A stretch of 64,000 bases of DNA from Longimicrobiales bacterium (GTDB taxonomy: Bacteria > Gemmatimonadota > Gemmatimonadetes > Longimicrobiales > Gaopeijiaceae), in assembly GCA_028278645.1 (NCBI GenBank), contig JANQDZ010000025.1, positions 1 through 64,000 of the forward strand, in the 5' to 3' direction. The first letter of the stretch is position 1, and every line of letters begins with the position of its first letter. The translations under genes were made by a program, and so were the position numbers. This document shows, piece after piece, positions 1 to 8,700 of this stretch. The notes under the pieces were generated by a model that was given only the letters and a program-made list of their open reading frames with translations, searched no databases and was not told the DNA's origin.

Positions 1-556
1 GCGGCGGGCGGCCTCGAACAAGGGCATGCCCAGGGAAAAAATGGCCATCCAGGATCCCTATGCGGGTACCGGTCCCCGAGATACCCAACTCGTGGACGGG
101 GGGAATAGCCAGCTTTCTCAGGATGGGCCAGAGCTGACCATAGGTGGTGTCCACCTGGGCCGGACCACTCAAGGCCCTGGATGGGGGCGTCTCGAGGGGA
201 ACCCAGGCGTCTTGGGAAGATCCGGGTGCCTTCAACCTCCGCACAGGCACCACCCGTCGCACACCCGGCACCTTGGCCAGGGCAGACACCCCGTCCGCCG
301 GGACATCGACGGTCAGAGCCTCCAACCATCGGCTCGTGACCCTGACCGTCCCTGGGATCTGGTCCAAAACCCCACCCCGAAGGACCTCGGCCCAACCCGT
401 GTCGGAGAAAAATACCCAGTAGGGAATCGAGGCGGTGGCCGACGGTCCAGGGCCTGAGAACCGCTCGGGATGGTCCGTTCCTACACTAGTTCCCGGGAGG
501 AGGAGAAAAAAAACTGAGGCGAGGAAGAAGCCCTGTTTGCGGCTCCTCCGATTCAT
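1..556 (-). CDS. Subtilase (S8 family serine peptidase), N-terminal part, cut by window edge
   Basis: Only the first 185 codons are in the window; the gene continues past position 1. The start is ATG at 556 with CAGAGGA a few bases upstream. The protein opens with a Sec-type signal peptide (MNRRSRKQ followed by a hydrophobic stretch to about residue 25), then a propeptide-like region whose segment around residues 85-105 resembles inhibitor I9-type prodomains. Around residue 160 comes the typical entry to a subtilisin catalytic domain, ending in GTRIGILDGHF with Asp170 at the position of the catalytic aspartate; the usual Asp-Thr-Gly is Asp-Gly-His here. The His and Ser of the triad lie outside the window. 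It starts 54 bp downstream of smc on the same strand. Probably an exported protease; the substrate cannot be told. Confidence 0.8.
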   Translation of the reverse strand, partial: MNRRSRKQGFFLASVFFLLLPGTSVGTDHPERFSGPGPSATASIPYWVFFSDTGWAEVLRGGVLDQIPGTVRVTSRWLEALTVDVPADGVSALAKVPGVRRVVPVRRLKAPGSSQDAWVPLETPPSRALSGPAQVDTTYGQLWPILRKLAIPPVHELGISGTGTRIGILDGHFFPGHALVRGRPP

Positions 557-610
557 CCGTATCCTCTGGGCTCGAGGGTGAGAAGTTCCAGCGGGGGCCC
601 GGGTTTTTCC

Positions 611-3600
611 CTACGCTGCCGAGCCACTGGCTTCCAGGGCGTCTTCCAGCTGGACGCCTACGATCCTGCTCACCCCCGGTTCCTCCATGGTCACACCGTA
701 GATCCAGTCTGCCGCTTCGATGGTTCTGGCATTATGGGTGATTACGATGAACTGGGATTGAGTCTTGAACTCCTGGAGAAGGCGAATAAAACGGTAGATG
801 TTGGACTCGTCCAAGGGTGCGTCTACTTCGTCCAGAACGCAGAACGGGCTCGGCTTCACCAGGTAAATCCCGAATAGGAGGCTCAGAGCCGTCAAGGCGC
901 GCTCGCCCCCGGAAAGGAGGTCGATCCGCTGGGTCTTTTTCCCACGGGGCGAGGCATGGATCTCAATAGCAGATTCCAGGGGGTCTTCCTCGTCCTCCAG
1001 CCAGATGGTGGCCTCCCCACCCTCGAACAGCCGCCGGAAGGTGCTTTGGAAGTTCTCCTGGATCTTCCCGAAGGTGTCATGGAATAGCTGGGTCGCCGTC
1101 TCGTTGATCTGTCGTATGGCGGCTCTGAGGTCGTCACGTGCCCCCCTGAGGTCCTCCCGCTGGGCCAGGAGGAATTCTAGGCGACTACTCTCCTCCTGGT
1201 GTTCCTCCACCGCCAACATGTTCACGAGGCCTATCTTCTCAAGCTTTTGCACGATCTCCAGCAGCTCTTCCCTCAGACCCTCGGGGTCTCCTTCAATAGG
1301 CTCGGCTTCGGCCAGAAGGACTTCCAGGGGTTTTCCCCATTCTCCCTCCAGTCGGTCCTGAATCCTGCCGATCCGGCCGGTGAGCTCCTGTTGCTCCAGC
1401 TCCTGGGAATGCCTCCTCTCGACGGCCTCCCTCTCCGCGGCCCTCGCCGCCCTCACTTTTCGGTCGGCCTCGGTGAGGGAGTCTGAGAGGCGTTCGACGG
1501 CTTCAGCCCTCTTCTGGAGGGAAGCTTCGGCATCGTCCCGCTGCCCGAAGAGAGCTTCGGTCGCCGTAGCCCCCTCCTCCCGCGTGGCTTTGGCCGCCTC
1601 GAGATCAGCCTCGAGCCCACCCTCTTCCTGAGCCAAGCCCTCGAGGCGGTCTCCCGCCTCTTTGGAGGCCCCCTCCACGTCGGTAAGGCGTTCGATGAGA
1701 CGGCTGAGGTCGCCTTCCTTCCTGGTCACCTCCAGGGCCAGCTCTGTTTCCCGGTCCCGAGCGGCCTCCCAAGCAGTCCGGGCCTGGGCTACCTCTTGAC
1801 GGGAGAATGCCTCTTCTTCTCGGAGGCGGTCCACCTCTTCCTGGAGCAACCCCCGGTCTTCGAGAGCGGTTCTCCGGCGCTCCTCCGCCCGAGCCTTGGC
1901 AGCCCTGGTCCCCTCGATCTGCCTGGCGAGTTCCTCCTGATGTCGATCCAGGTGAACACGACGGTCGGTCTGAGCTTGGACCTGGGCCGAGGCGGACCGG
2001 TAAGAATCTTCCGCCTCTCTCAGGAGCTGCCAGGTGTCCTCCAGCGTGGTCTCGGATTCCTCGGAAGCGGCCTCAGCCGCCTCTCTGGCCTTCCGGGCCT
2101 CTTTTGCCTCCTTCTCCGCATCCTTCAACTCCCCTTTGAGGACCTTCGCCTGCTCCCGTCGCTCCAGGATTCCCGAACTTCCAAGGGGATTTCCAATCCG
2201 TACCACGCCCTCCCGATCGATGGCATTCCCCGAGAGGGAAAGAAGCCCCCCTCCCGGGATCTCGTCAGAGATCGTTCCTTCCCGGTTTAGGCCCACCCCG
2301 GCGAGAAGGCGCTGAAGCCAGTTGGCTCCCTTGCCTTTCAGCTTTAAGGCTTGGAGGAGACTTCCCCCCTTTTCACTGGATCCGGAGGCTACACGATCGA
2401 GGGGGAAAAGAATCAGGCCGCCCCGGCCCTCCCAGGAGTTTCTGTGCCATTCCTCCAAGCGGCGGACAACAGATCCATCCTTGACCACCAACCCCTGAAC
2501 CAGGGGGCCTAGGTAGGACTCCACAGCGCGGATAACATCGGGGTCACCTGCCAGGGAATCACCCAGGGTACCCATGACTCCCGGATCATCCAGCGCCAGT
2601 GCAGCCTTTACGGCCGGTTCCAAACCCTCCTGGCTCCGCTCCATTCCCTCCAGGGCGTCGATGCGGGTTTGGAGGTTTGTCGCCCGGTCCGCGGCCACCG
2701 CTTCGGACCTTCGGGCGTCCTCGAGGGATACTCGTGTTTCTCTAGCCTGGTTCTTCGCCGCCTCCAGGGCCGCCTTCTGTTCCTCCACCTTCTCTTGATG
2801 GCGGGCCACCTCATCCGTGAAAAGATCACCCTGGGTTTCAACGTCCGAGAGTGCGTGGGAGGCCTCCTCCATCTCCCCCTGCACCCGTTCCAGATTCCGA
2901 GCCAGCTCGGCCGCCTGGGCCTCGGCCGAAGCGGCTTCCCCCTCCAAATGAGCCTGGCGGCGGGTGAGGTCCCGGAGCCTGGACTCTGATGTCCCCAGCT
3001 TCTCCCGGACCGCTTCCAGGATCTCTCGGGCTTCCCGAGCCGCATCCTCCCTCCGTCCCCGTTCCGCTTCGAGTCCCTCGAGCTCGGCGGCCATTCCCCG
3101 CTCTGTCTCCTTGAGCTTCAGGACTTCCCTCCCGAGCCGTTCCATCCGGCCCTTGACGTCCTCCCGCTCCTCTCCGATTTGGGAAAGCCGTTTCCCGGCA
3201 TAGTTCGCCCGTTCCAAAGCCACTGCCAGGTCCCGCTCCCACTTGATCAGCTCCTGCCGGATGCCGTCCACCTTCACAGCCGCCTCTCGACGAGCCTGCT
3301 CCACTTCGACCTGTCGGATCCGCAGTGTTTCGTGGTGGACCTCGGCGGCCTTGAGCTCCGCCACGAACCCCTCTCCCAGCTCCCGATCGCCAGCCAGTTC
3401 CTTCTCGACCTGATCGAGGCGGGTTCTCAGCCGGTCGAGGTCGTTCCTCACCACGGCCACCTCCACCGCCAGCCGGCGATCCCGAAGGGCGTGGTATCTC
3501 TGTGCCTTACCTTTTTGGCGAGCCAGAGACCGGACTTTCGACTCCACCTCTCCAATGACGTCGTCCAGGCGCTGGAGGTCCAACTCGGCCCTTTCCAAGC

Positions 3601-4138
3601 GCCTAAGAGCCGCCTTCCGCCGGTCCTTGTATTTTCCGATCCCGGCGGCCTCTTCGAACAACCCGCGACGTTCCTCCGCCCGGTCCGAGAGGATCGCGTC
3701 GATCATCCGGTTCTCGATGATCGCGTAGGCATTCGCCCCTAGCCCAGTGTCCCGGCAAAGGTCGAGAACATCCCGAAGGCGACATGAGGTACGGTTGATG
3801 GAGTAGTCACTCCCCCCGTCCCGGTATACGGTTCTCCCCAACTCCACCTCTTCAAAAGGAACCGGAAGAGAGCCGTCCTCGTTGGAAACGAGGAGGGAAA
3901 CGGAGGCGCGGTTTACCGGCCGACGATTTACGGTGCCCTGGAAGATGGCCTCTTCCATTCTGGCGCCCCGGATGGCCGTGGGACGTTGCTCCCCCAGGAC
4001 CCAGCGGACAGCATCGCTGATATTGGATTTCCCGCAGCCGTTGGGGCCAACGACGGCGGTGATCCCTTCGTGGAAGTCGATCTCGGTAGAATCGGCGAAG
4101 GACTTAAAACCGTGGACTCGGAGGGCTTTGAGCTTCAT
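611..4138 (-). CDS. smc: Chromosome segregation protein SMC
   Basis: A 1175-residue SMC ATPase, the normal length. The N-terminal head begins MKLKALRVHGFKSF and carries the Walker A motif GPNGCGKS at residues 31-38. Two long Glu/Arg/Ala-rich coiled coils flank a hinge around residues 490-680. The C-terminal head has the signature LSGGERALTALSLLF followed by the Walker B FCVLDEVDAPLD. SMC homodimers bind ScpAB and organise and segregate the chromosome. A longer reading from 4213 exists, but homology begins at the ATG at 4138, and that ATG overlaps the stop of the upstream SPOR gene (ATGA), so the two are likely translationally coupled. No scpA or scpB is nearby. Confidence 0.97.
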   Translation of the reverse strand: MKLKALRVHGFKSFADSTEIDFHEGITAVVGPNGCGKSNISDAVRWVLGEQRPTAIRGARMEEAIFQGTVNRRPVNRASVSLLVSNEDGSLPVPFEEVELGRTVYRDGGSDYSINRTSCRLRDVLDLCRDTGLGANAYAIIENRMIDAILSDRAEERRGLFEEAAGIGKYKDRRKAALRRLERAELDLQRLDDVIGEVESKVRSLARQKGKAQRYHALRDRRLAVEVAVVRNDLDRLRTRLDQVEKELAGDRELGEGFVAELKAAEVHHETLRIRQVEVEQARREAAVKVDGIRQELIKWERDLAVALERANYAGKRLSQIGEEREDVKGRMERLGREVLKLKETERGMAAELEGLEAERGRREDAAREAREILEAVREKLGTSESRLRDLTRRQAHLEGEAASAEAQAAELARNLERVQGEMEEASHALSDVETQGDLFTDEVARHQEKVEEQKAALEAAKNQARETRVSLEDARRSEAVAADRATNLQTRIDALEGMERSQEGLEPAVKAALALDDPGVMGTLGDSLAGDPDVIRAVESYLGPLVQGLVVKDGSVVRRLEEWHRNSWEGRGGLILFPLDRVASGSSEKGGSLLQALKLKGKGANWLQRLLAGVGLNREGTISDEIPGGGLLSLSGNAIDREGVVRIGNPLGSSGILERREQAKVLKGELKDAEKEAKEARKAREAAEAASEESETTLEDTWQLLREAEDSYRSASAQVQAQTDRRVHLDRHQEELARQIEGTRAAKARAEERRRTALEDRGLLQEEVDRLREEEAFSRQEVAQARTAWEAARDRETELALEVTRKEGDLSRLIERLTDVEGASKEAGDRLEGLAQEEGGLEADLEAAKATREEGATATEALFGQRDDAEASLQKRAEAVERLSDSLTEADRKVRAARAAEREAVERRHSQELEQQELTGRIGRIQDRLEGEWGKPLEVLLAEAEPIEGDPEGLREELLEIVQKLEKIGLVNMLAVEEHQEESSRLEFLLAQREDLRGARDDLRAAIRQINETATQLFHDTFGKIQENFQSTFRRLFEGGEATIWLEDEEDPLESAIEIHASPRGKKTQRIDLLSGGERALTALSLLFGIYLVKPSPFCVLDEVDAPLDESNIYRFIRLLQEFKTQSQFIVITHNARTIEAADWIYGVTMEEPGVSRIVGVQLEDALEASGSAA

Positions 4139-5982
4139 TCCGGCCAGATACCCTGCCGATCCACAAATGGGAGGTTTCGGAAGCCGTTTTCCCTGAGGTT
4201 CAGCTGCCACCATCTGGCGGCGACTGCCCCATCATAAGCACCTGAGAGGACCCGGTACCCTCCCGAGCCGTCCGAATAGGAAACCCGAACGATGTAACCG
4301 AGAGCCCCCTGAGCCTCCGCGTTCACCATAAATTCCTGGGCTTCGGCCAGGGTGTCCATCTCCCCTAAAAGAAAGGCCTTGGGCGTGACCCGGATTGGCC
4401 AGCTTTCAGGATCTTCTCGGTCAAAAACTTCGCCCAGGGGCCCCCTCAGGTTCTCCGCATCTACGGCGTCAGCGGCCGGGCCCATGTGGAGGGCATAGGA
4501 AACTGCGCCGTTTCTCTCCTGAGGGGTCAGGTGGAAGAGGAGATCCGGCAAGCGTCCCCTGAGCGTATTGCGCATCTCGATGGCGACACCCAGTTCGTCG
4601 GCGTCGTAGACCTCGTACTCCAACGAGAACCGGAGGTTTGGCTCCACCGGCTGAGGCCCGGAAACTCCCTCGGTTGGGAACGGTACACGTCCGAAAACAT
4701 CCTGGAGCCAGGTCAGGCCCGGGACATTAAAAGACCCTAGGGCTGTACCCACCACGGCCACGAGAATGCCCAACGCTGCTATCCCCCCGGCGACCTTGGG
4801 AGGGGTAAAGAGTTTCCGCCTCGGGCGCCGGCGGCTCGACAAAGGCCGGGGCCTGTCCCTCTTGAACTCGGGTTTCTCCTTCTTCTCGACGGCACCGTCG
4901 GATACCTCAGGGTCGTCCTCCACGTCCGGAGGCGGGGTTTGCATGTCTGCGTCGGACAGATGCCCCGAGCTGAATTCGTTTTCCAGGACGATGTCTCCGC
5001 CAACGAGGAGCTGCTCGGTAGGACCCTCCAGGCTCTCGAACCCTTCCTCGTCCTCGTCCTCCTCGATCTCATGCTCCAGAGCGGGCATGTCCGCGAACTC
5101 GGCTCCAAAGTCCGGTATCTCCAACCCCGTAACCGGATCCGTGTCCGCTCCTTCCAGAACGAGCTCGTCCTCGCCGGGATCCTCAGTGGGGTCACCTCCT
5201 TCGGTGAAGCTGGCCGAGAGGCTCAAGCCTCCGCCCAAAGCCACTTCGCCGCCTCCCGGCTCTTCCAAGGCCCCACCCTCGGGGATCAGGCCACCCTCCT
5301 CCATTCCTCCGAGCTCAGACCCGGCCAAACCACCGTCAGCAGCCTCCGATTCCCCAGCATCCGGACCGTGTCCCGCCGGGGCCACGCCTTCGGGGCCGAA
5401 ATTCCCCACCACCTTGACGGATGCTGGCCCCAAGTGGTCCTCAGCCGACTCTCCCTCCCCCGCCAAAAAGACGATATCTGTCGCCCAGGCCAGAATCTTC
5501 TCGGCCCCGGCAATATCGGTGGGGAGGTATAGCAGCAGCGTAGCGTCGGCTTCCGAGAACCCCCCAGCCAGGTCGTTCCATCGCGGGTGGCCGAGGATCT
5601 GTTGCGGGTCGGTTGTGGCCGTACCGGCCGGTGCAAAAAAGATGGCATCGTCCAATGCGGGCTGGGCGATGCGTTGAACCGAAGCCCCGTACAGGAAGGC
5701 GTCGGAAACGCCTTCCTGGTTCATGAGCCCCAGAGCTTTGTGGAGGGATGGTGAGACCAATCCGAGATCCATGAGGAAGATCCTCAGGTTCTCCTCGGCC
5801 CACCCTTTCGCAATGGCGATCACCGCCTTTGCAGCCCAGCCGTCGGCTTGGGCAAAGGGAGAAGCTGCAATGATGACCGTTCGGCCCACTCCCCCGCCTG
5901 GGAGAATGGACGGGCCGAATTCTTCCGAAAGACGCTCGGATTCGGCATCAAAGAAATGCCAACCTACGGTTCCACTGGCCAT
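4135..5982 (-). CDS. ParA/BY-kinase-like domain protein with transmembrane helix and C-terminal SPOR domain
   Basis: 615 residues in four parts. Residues 1 to about 190 look like a P-loop fold of the ParA/MinD/BY-kinase kind: a strand TVIIAASPFAQADGWAAKA stands where a Walker A should be but lacks the Gly-Lys-Thr/Ser, followed by IFLMDLGL and later strands ending DIVFLAGEG. Residues about 200-390 are a low-complexity, Glu/Asp/Gly/Pro-rich linker ending in a basic patch (RRRPRRK). A single hydrophobic helix lies at about 397-418. The last 75 residues are a SPOR domain (FLLGEMDTLAEAQEFM ... GGYRVLSGAY), a fold that binds denuded septal peptidoglycan. This suggests a cytoplasmic degenerate NTPase domain tethered to the septum. 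Its stop overlaps the smc start. Role in division or segregation is inference. Confidence 0.75.
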   Translation of the reverse strand: MASGTVGWHFFDAESERLSEEFGPSILPGGGVGRTVIIAASPFAQADGWAAKAVIAIAKGWAEENLRIFLMDLGLVSPSLHKALGLMNQEGVSDAFLYGASVQRIAQPALDDAIFFAPAGTATTDPQQILGHPRWNDLAGGFSEADATLLLYLPTDIAGAEKILAWATDIVFLAGEGESAEDHLGPASVKVVGNFGPEGVAPAGHGPDAGESEAADGGLAGSELGGMEEGGLIPEGGALEEPGGGEVALGGGLSLSASFTEGGDPTEDPGEDELVLEGADTDPVTGLEIPDFGAEFADMPALEHEIEEDEDEEGFESLEGPTEQLLVGGDIVLENEFSSGHLSDADMQTPPPDVEDDPEVSDGAVEKKEKPEFKRDRPRPLSSRRRPRRKLFTPPKVAGGIAALGILVAVVGTALGSFNVPGLTWLQDVFGRVPFPTEGVSGPQPVEPNLRFSLEYEVYDADELGVAIEMRNTLRGRLPDLLFHLTPQERNGAVSYALHMGPAADAVDAENLRGPLGEVFDREDPESWPIRVTPKAFLLGEMDTLAEAQEFMVNAEAQGALGYIVRVSYSDGSGGYRVLSGAYDGAVAARWWQLNLRENGFRNLPFVDRQGIWPE

Positions 5983-6153
5983 GGGACCCCGGGGGTATGG
6001 TCGGATATCAGTCCGAGGAACGGAAACCGGGGAACTGGGGGAGTGCCCTCAAGTTTCGCCCTTGGTCAAAAAGTAATGTGGGCCCCGGCGGGGGGGCAAT
6101 TACCTCATCTCCGGGCCCGCCCACCAAGGACAGAGACTCTGGATGGGGCTTTT

Positions 6154-6513
6154 TCAGGAGGAAAACACCTTGGTTGGTGCATCACCCCACAGGGTTTCCA
6201 GCTGATAGAAGTCCCGGGCCAGCGGGTGGAAGACGTGCACCACAAAGTCCACGAAATCCATCAAAACCCAGCGGGCGCGGTCCATCCCTTCGACGTGGAG
6301 AGGGCGAACGCCTGCCTGCGCCAACTCCTCAAGGACATGTTCCGCGATGGCTCGGACCTGGATGTCCGAGGTTCCGGTGGCCAGGAGAAAAAAGTCCGTG
6401 GCCGAGGAGACGCCCCGGAGGTCCAGGGCCACAACGTCCTGGGCCTTTCGGTCCAGGGCCGATCCGGCGGCTTGGGTAACCTCTTTCGGGAGTTTGTCCA
6501 AGGGACTATTCAA
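6154..6513 (-). CDS. rsfS: Ribosome silencing factor RsfS
   Basis: 119 residues matching the RsfS/Iojap (DUF143) family over the full length, including DVVALDLRGVSSATDFFLLA, DFVDFVVHVFHPLARDFY and the C-terminal YQLETLWGDAP. RsfS binds ribosomal protein L14 and keeps the subunits apart when nutrients are short. The only start that includes the family N-terminus is TTG at 6513, which overlaps the stop of rplI as TTGA, so translation probably depends on coupling to rplI. The shared operon with a large-subunit protein gene fits its role. Confidence 0.95.
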   Translation of the reverse strand: MNSPLDKLPKEVTQAAGSALDRKAQDVVALDLRGVSSATDFFLLATGTSDIQVRAIAEHVLEELAQAGVRPLHVEGMDRARWVLMDFVDFVVHVFHPLARDFYQLETLWGDAPTKVFSS

Positions 6514-6965
6514 CCCTCTTCACGCTCCACCTGGACGTCGATCTCGACTTCCACCTCGGCATGCAACCGAACGGTCACCCTGGAAGCACCCAGGGTTTTC
6601 AAAGGCTCCTCGAGCTGGACATGCTTCTTCTCCAGCTTGAAGTCCAACCCGGTCTCGGAGGCGCGATCGGCGATATCCCCGGGGGTTACGGACCCGAAGA
6701 GCTTCCCGTCCTCACCAGCTCGGGCATGGAAAGTCAGAGACATGTGGTCCAGCTGGGCAGCCCGTCGTTTGGCTTCCAGGTAGTCTCGGCGGGCCCGTTC
6801 TTCGGCCTGGGCCTTCTCATCCTCCAGCCGGCGGATATTGGCTTCACTTGCCTCATAGGCCAAGCCCTGGGGGAGAAGGAAGTTCCTGCCAAAACCCGGC
6901 GCCACGTCAACGATCTCACCGGGTTCACCCAGGTTCTCGACTGCTTTGCGAAGAATCAGCTTCAT
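6510..6965 (-). CDS. rplI: 50S ribosomal protein L9
   Basis: 151 residues, standard bacterial L9 length. The N-terminal RNA-binding domain begins MKLILRKAVENLGEPGEIVDV and includes the conserved PGFGRNFLLPQGLA. A charged connecting helix (about residues 45-75) leads to the C-terminal domain with DGKLFGSVTPGDIA. L9 binds 23S rRNA at the base of the L1 stalk and helps reading-frame maintenance. It lies between the DUF2232 gene and rsfS, overlapping the latter, in the usual rpsF-rpsR-rplI neighbourhood. Confidence 0.97.
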   Translation of the reverse strand: MKLILRKAVENLGEPGEIVDVAPGFGRNFLLPQGLAYEASEANIRRLEDEKAQAEERARRDYLEAKRRAAQLDHMSLTFHARAGEDGKLFGSVTPGDIADRASETGLDFKLEKKHVQLEEPLKTLGASRVTVRLHAEVEVEIDVQVEREEG

Positions 6966-6989
6966 GATCGGTTCCTCGATACGTATCTC

Positions 6990-7928
6990 TCAAGCCCCAG
7001 GTCGAGGAGAGGTCCTCGGCTTCCTGAGGTCGAACCAGGTGTCACCCAGCCCGATAAACAGCGCACCCACCAAATAGAGGGGCGCCAGAACAAAAAACCC
7101 CAACACAAAAAGAACACTGCCCAATACGGACAGCCCCCCCAAAATCGTGAGGACTACGGCCAACCCCCTCAAGGCGTAGAGAGCCCCCATAAAGAACACA
7201 GTGTTGATCCCGATTCGTTCCACCGCACCGGTGGAAAGCAGGAGGGTTATAACCCCAAGAATCAGGACCCACACCAGCTGGTCATTAAAGCGGAAGTCTC
7301 TTAACCGCCCAAGGCCGTCCCTCGAGCTTCTGCTAGCTTTCTGAAAGAGCCACCACGCCAGCCCGAGAGCAGATAGGGAGGAGAGGCCCATAAGCGCAGG
7401 GAAAAGGAAGCTCTGAGCGGCCATGGTTTCCAGAGCCCTTTCCTCGAAGCCCGCAGGCAGGGCATCCGGCCCAAAACTCGAATGAACTGCCTGGAGGAAT
7501 GCGCTGGCGGCAGAATCCAGTCTGGAACGGACCGCCCAGTCCACCACCAACCAGTCCCCCGGGCGGACGCCGAAGATGAGGGCGGCCCCCACGAAAGCCC
7601 CGAACACGGCGCCCAAACCTCGAGCCAGAAAACGGCCGTCCGGCCAGCGGAGGGAGAAAGCCAGAAAGCACCCCCCCACCAACAAGGCCCAACCCCGTTC
7701 CACGTACCAAAGCCCAGAGCTCGGGTCACCCCCGGCCACAATCAGGATTCCCAAAGCCGCCAGAACAAGGGAAAGGGGCCGTCGAGGGGGCAATACGACC
7801 ACGAGCAGAGCGAAGGGTACAGCCGCCAACACCCCAGGGTTCACCACCGCCAGACCGACGGTGGCCACCATCAGGCCGGTAGCCCGAAGCCACCCTCTTC
7901 CGCCGACGTCGGCGGTTCCTCCCATCAA
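6990..7928 (-). CDS. DUF2232 multi-pass membrane protein (YybS-like)
   Basis: 312 residues with about eight hydrophobic helices and short loops. The segment DFRFNDQLVWVLILGVI near residue 215 matches the hallmark of the DUF2232 family, members of which sit between rpsR and rplI in many bacteria; that is the arrangement here. It starts 3 bp after the stop of the S6-S18 gene and is 24 bp from rplI, so it is in the ribosomal operon. Biochemical function is unknown; the fold resembles small-molecule transport components, but no substrate can be named. Confidence 0.8.
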   Translation of the reverse strand: MMGGTADVGGRGWLRATGLMVATVGLAVVNPGVLAAVPFALLVVVLPPRRPLSLVLAALGILIVAGGDPSSGLWYVERGWALLVGGCFLAFSLRWPDGRFLARGLGAVFGAFVGAALIFGVRPGDWLVVDWAVRSRLDSAASAFLQAVHSSFGPDALPAGFEERALETMAAQSFLFPALMGLSSLSALGLAWWLFQKASRSSRDGLGRLRDFRFNDQLVWVLILGVITLLLSTGAVERIGINTVFFMGALYALRGLAVVLTILGGLSVLGSVLFVLGFFVLAPLYLVGALFIGLGDTWFDLRKPRTSPRPGA

Positions 7929-7931
7929 ACT

Positions 7932-8591
7932 CTACGCCTCGTGATCCCGGATGTACGGGAGTAGAGCCAGGTACCGGGCCCGCTTGATGGCCGTTCCAAG
8001 CTGGCGTTGAAAGCCGGCCGTTACCTTGGTGGTCCTCCGCGGGAGGATCTTCCCTGATTCCGTAAGAAACCGGGAAAGGGTGCTGACATCTTTGTAGTTC
8101 AGCAGCTGGATCCGGGGACCTTCAACCCTGCGCCGCCGACCGCGGCCCCCGGAAAACTCCGGCGGGCTGGTCCGATCGGCTTCCCCCTCGGGCGCATCTT
8201 CCTCTTCCTCCTCCACCCGATCGTCGTCTTCGTCATCATCATCATCCCCGGAGCGACCGACATGCTCCGGCTGCGGCGCGAGGATGGACATTCCCGTGGT
8301 GGGCTCGCCCTCGTTCAGGACGACCAGATAGCGGAGAAGACCATCGTCGAGCTTCAAAGCCCGCTCGAACTCCGGGAGTGCCGTGGGGTCCCCGTTGAAC
8401 TGGGCCACTACGTAATACCCGGTTTTTTTCTTCTCGATTGGGTAGGCAAGCTGGCGATTTCCCCAGTGGTCGATAGAGGTGACTTCGCCGTCATTCCCAG
8501 TCACCAGGGCGTGGTACCGGTCCAGCTTCTGGTTGATGGCCGTCTCGTCGAGGACGGCATCGAAGATATAGACTGCTTCGTAGAGTCTCAC
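7932..8591 (-). CDS. Ribosomal proteins S6 and S18 fused in one polypeptide
   Basis: One uninterrupted frame of 219 residues. Residues 1 to about 95 are S6 ([15 protein letters not shown] ... [14 protein letters not shown] ... [13 protein letters not shown]). Residues about 96-150 form a linker with an extremely acidic block at 116-138 and then a basic GRGRRRRV stretch. Residues about 155-219 are a complete S18 ([31 protein letters not shown]-type [13 protein letters not shown]). No stop, start or Shine-Dalgarno site separates the halves and no ssb gene lies between. The start is GTG at 8591, preceded by GAGGG seven bases upstream; the frame reads further up without homology. S6 and S18 are direct partners on the 30S platform, so a tethered pair is structurally plausible. 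A proteolytic cut in the linker cannot be excluded. Confidence 0.9.
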   Translation of the reverse strand: MRLYEAVYIFDAVLDETAINQKLDRYHALVTGNDGEVTSIDHWGNRQLAYPIEKKKTGYYVVAQFNGDPTALPEFERALKLDDGLLRYLVVLNEGEPTTGMSILAPQPEHVGRSGDDDDDEDDDRVEEEEEDAPEGEADRTSPPEFSGGRGRRRRVEGPRIQLLNYKDVSTLSRFLTESGKILPRRTTKVTAGFQRQLGTAIKRARYLALLPYIRDHEA

Positions 8592-8656
8592 GTTTGATCC
8601 CTCGGACCGTTGTGAACACGGGCCCCGCCGTTTTCGCGGAGCAGGATTAGCCAGTA

Positions 8657-8685
8657 ATTGTAGTCTGATTGGGCGGTTTCGACAA
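8657..8685 (-). promoter_or_regulatory. Sigma-70-type promoter of the S6-S18 / rplI operon
   Basis: Reading leftward, TTGTCG (8685-8680) and TACAAT (8662-8657) are separated by exactly 17 bp. This lies in the 109-bp gap between ychF and the ribosomal gene and would give a 5' leader of about 60 nt. The quality of both hexamers supports it; no other comparable match is in the gap. Confidence 0.7.
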
Positions 8686-8700
8686 CCGGAATGGGGAGGC

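Noticed and set aside
26-457. Rightward open frame at the left edge
   Set aside because: It lies antisense to a subtilase N-terminus that has a signal peptide and a recognisable catalytic-Asp region.
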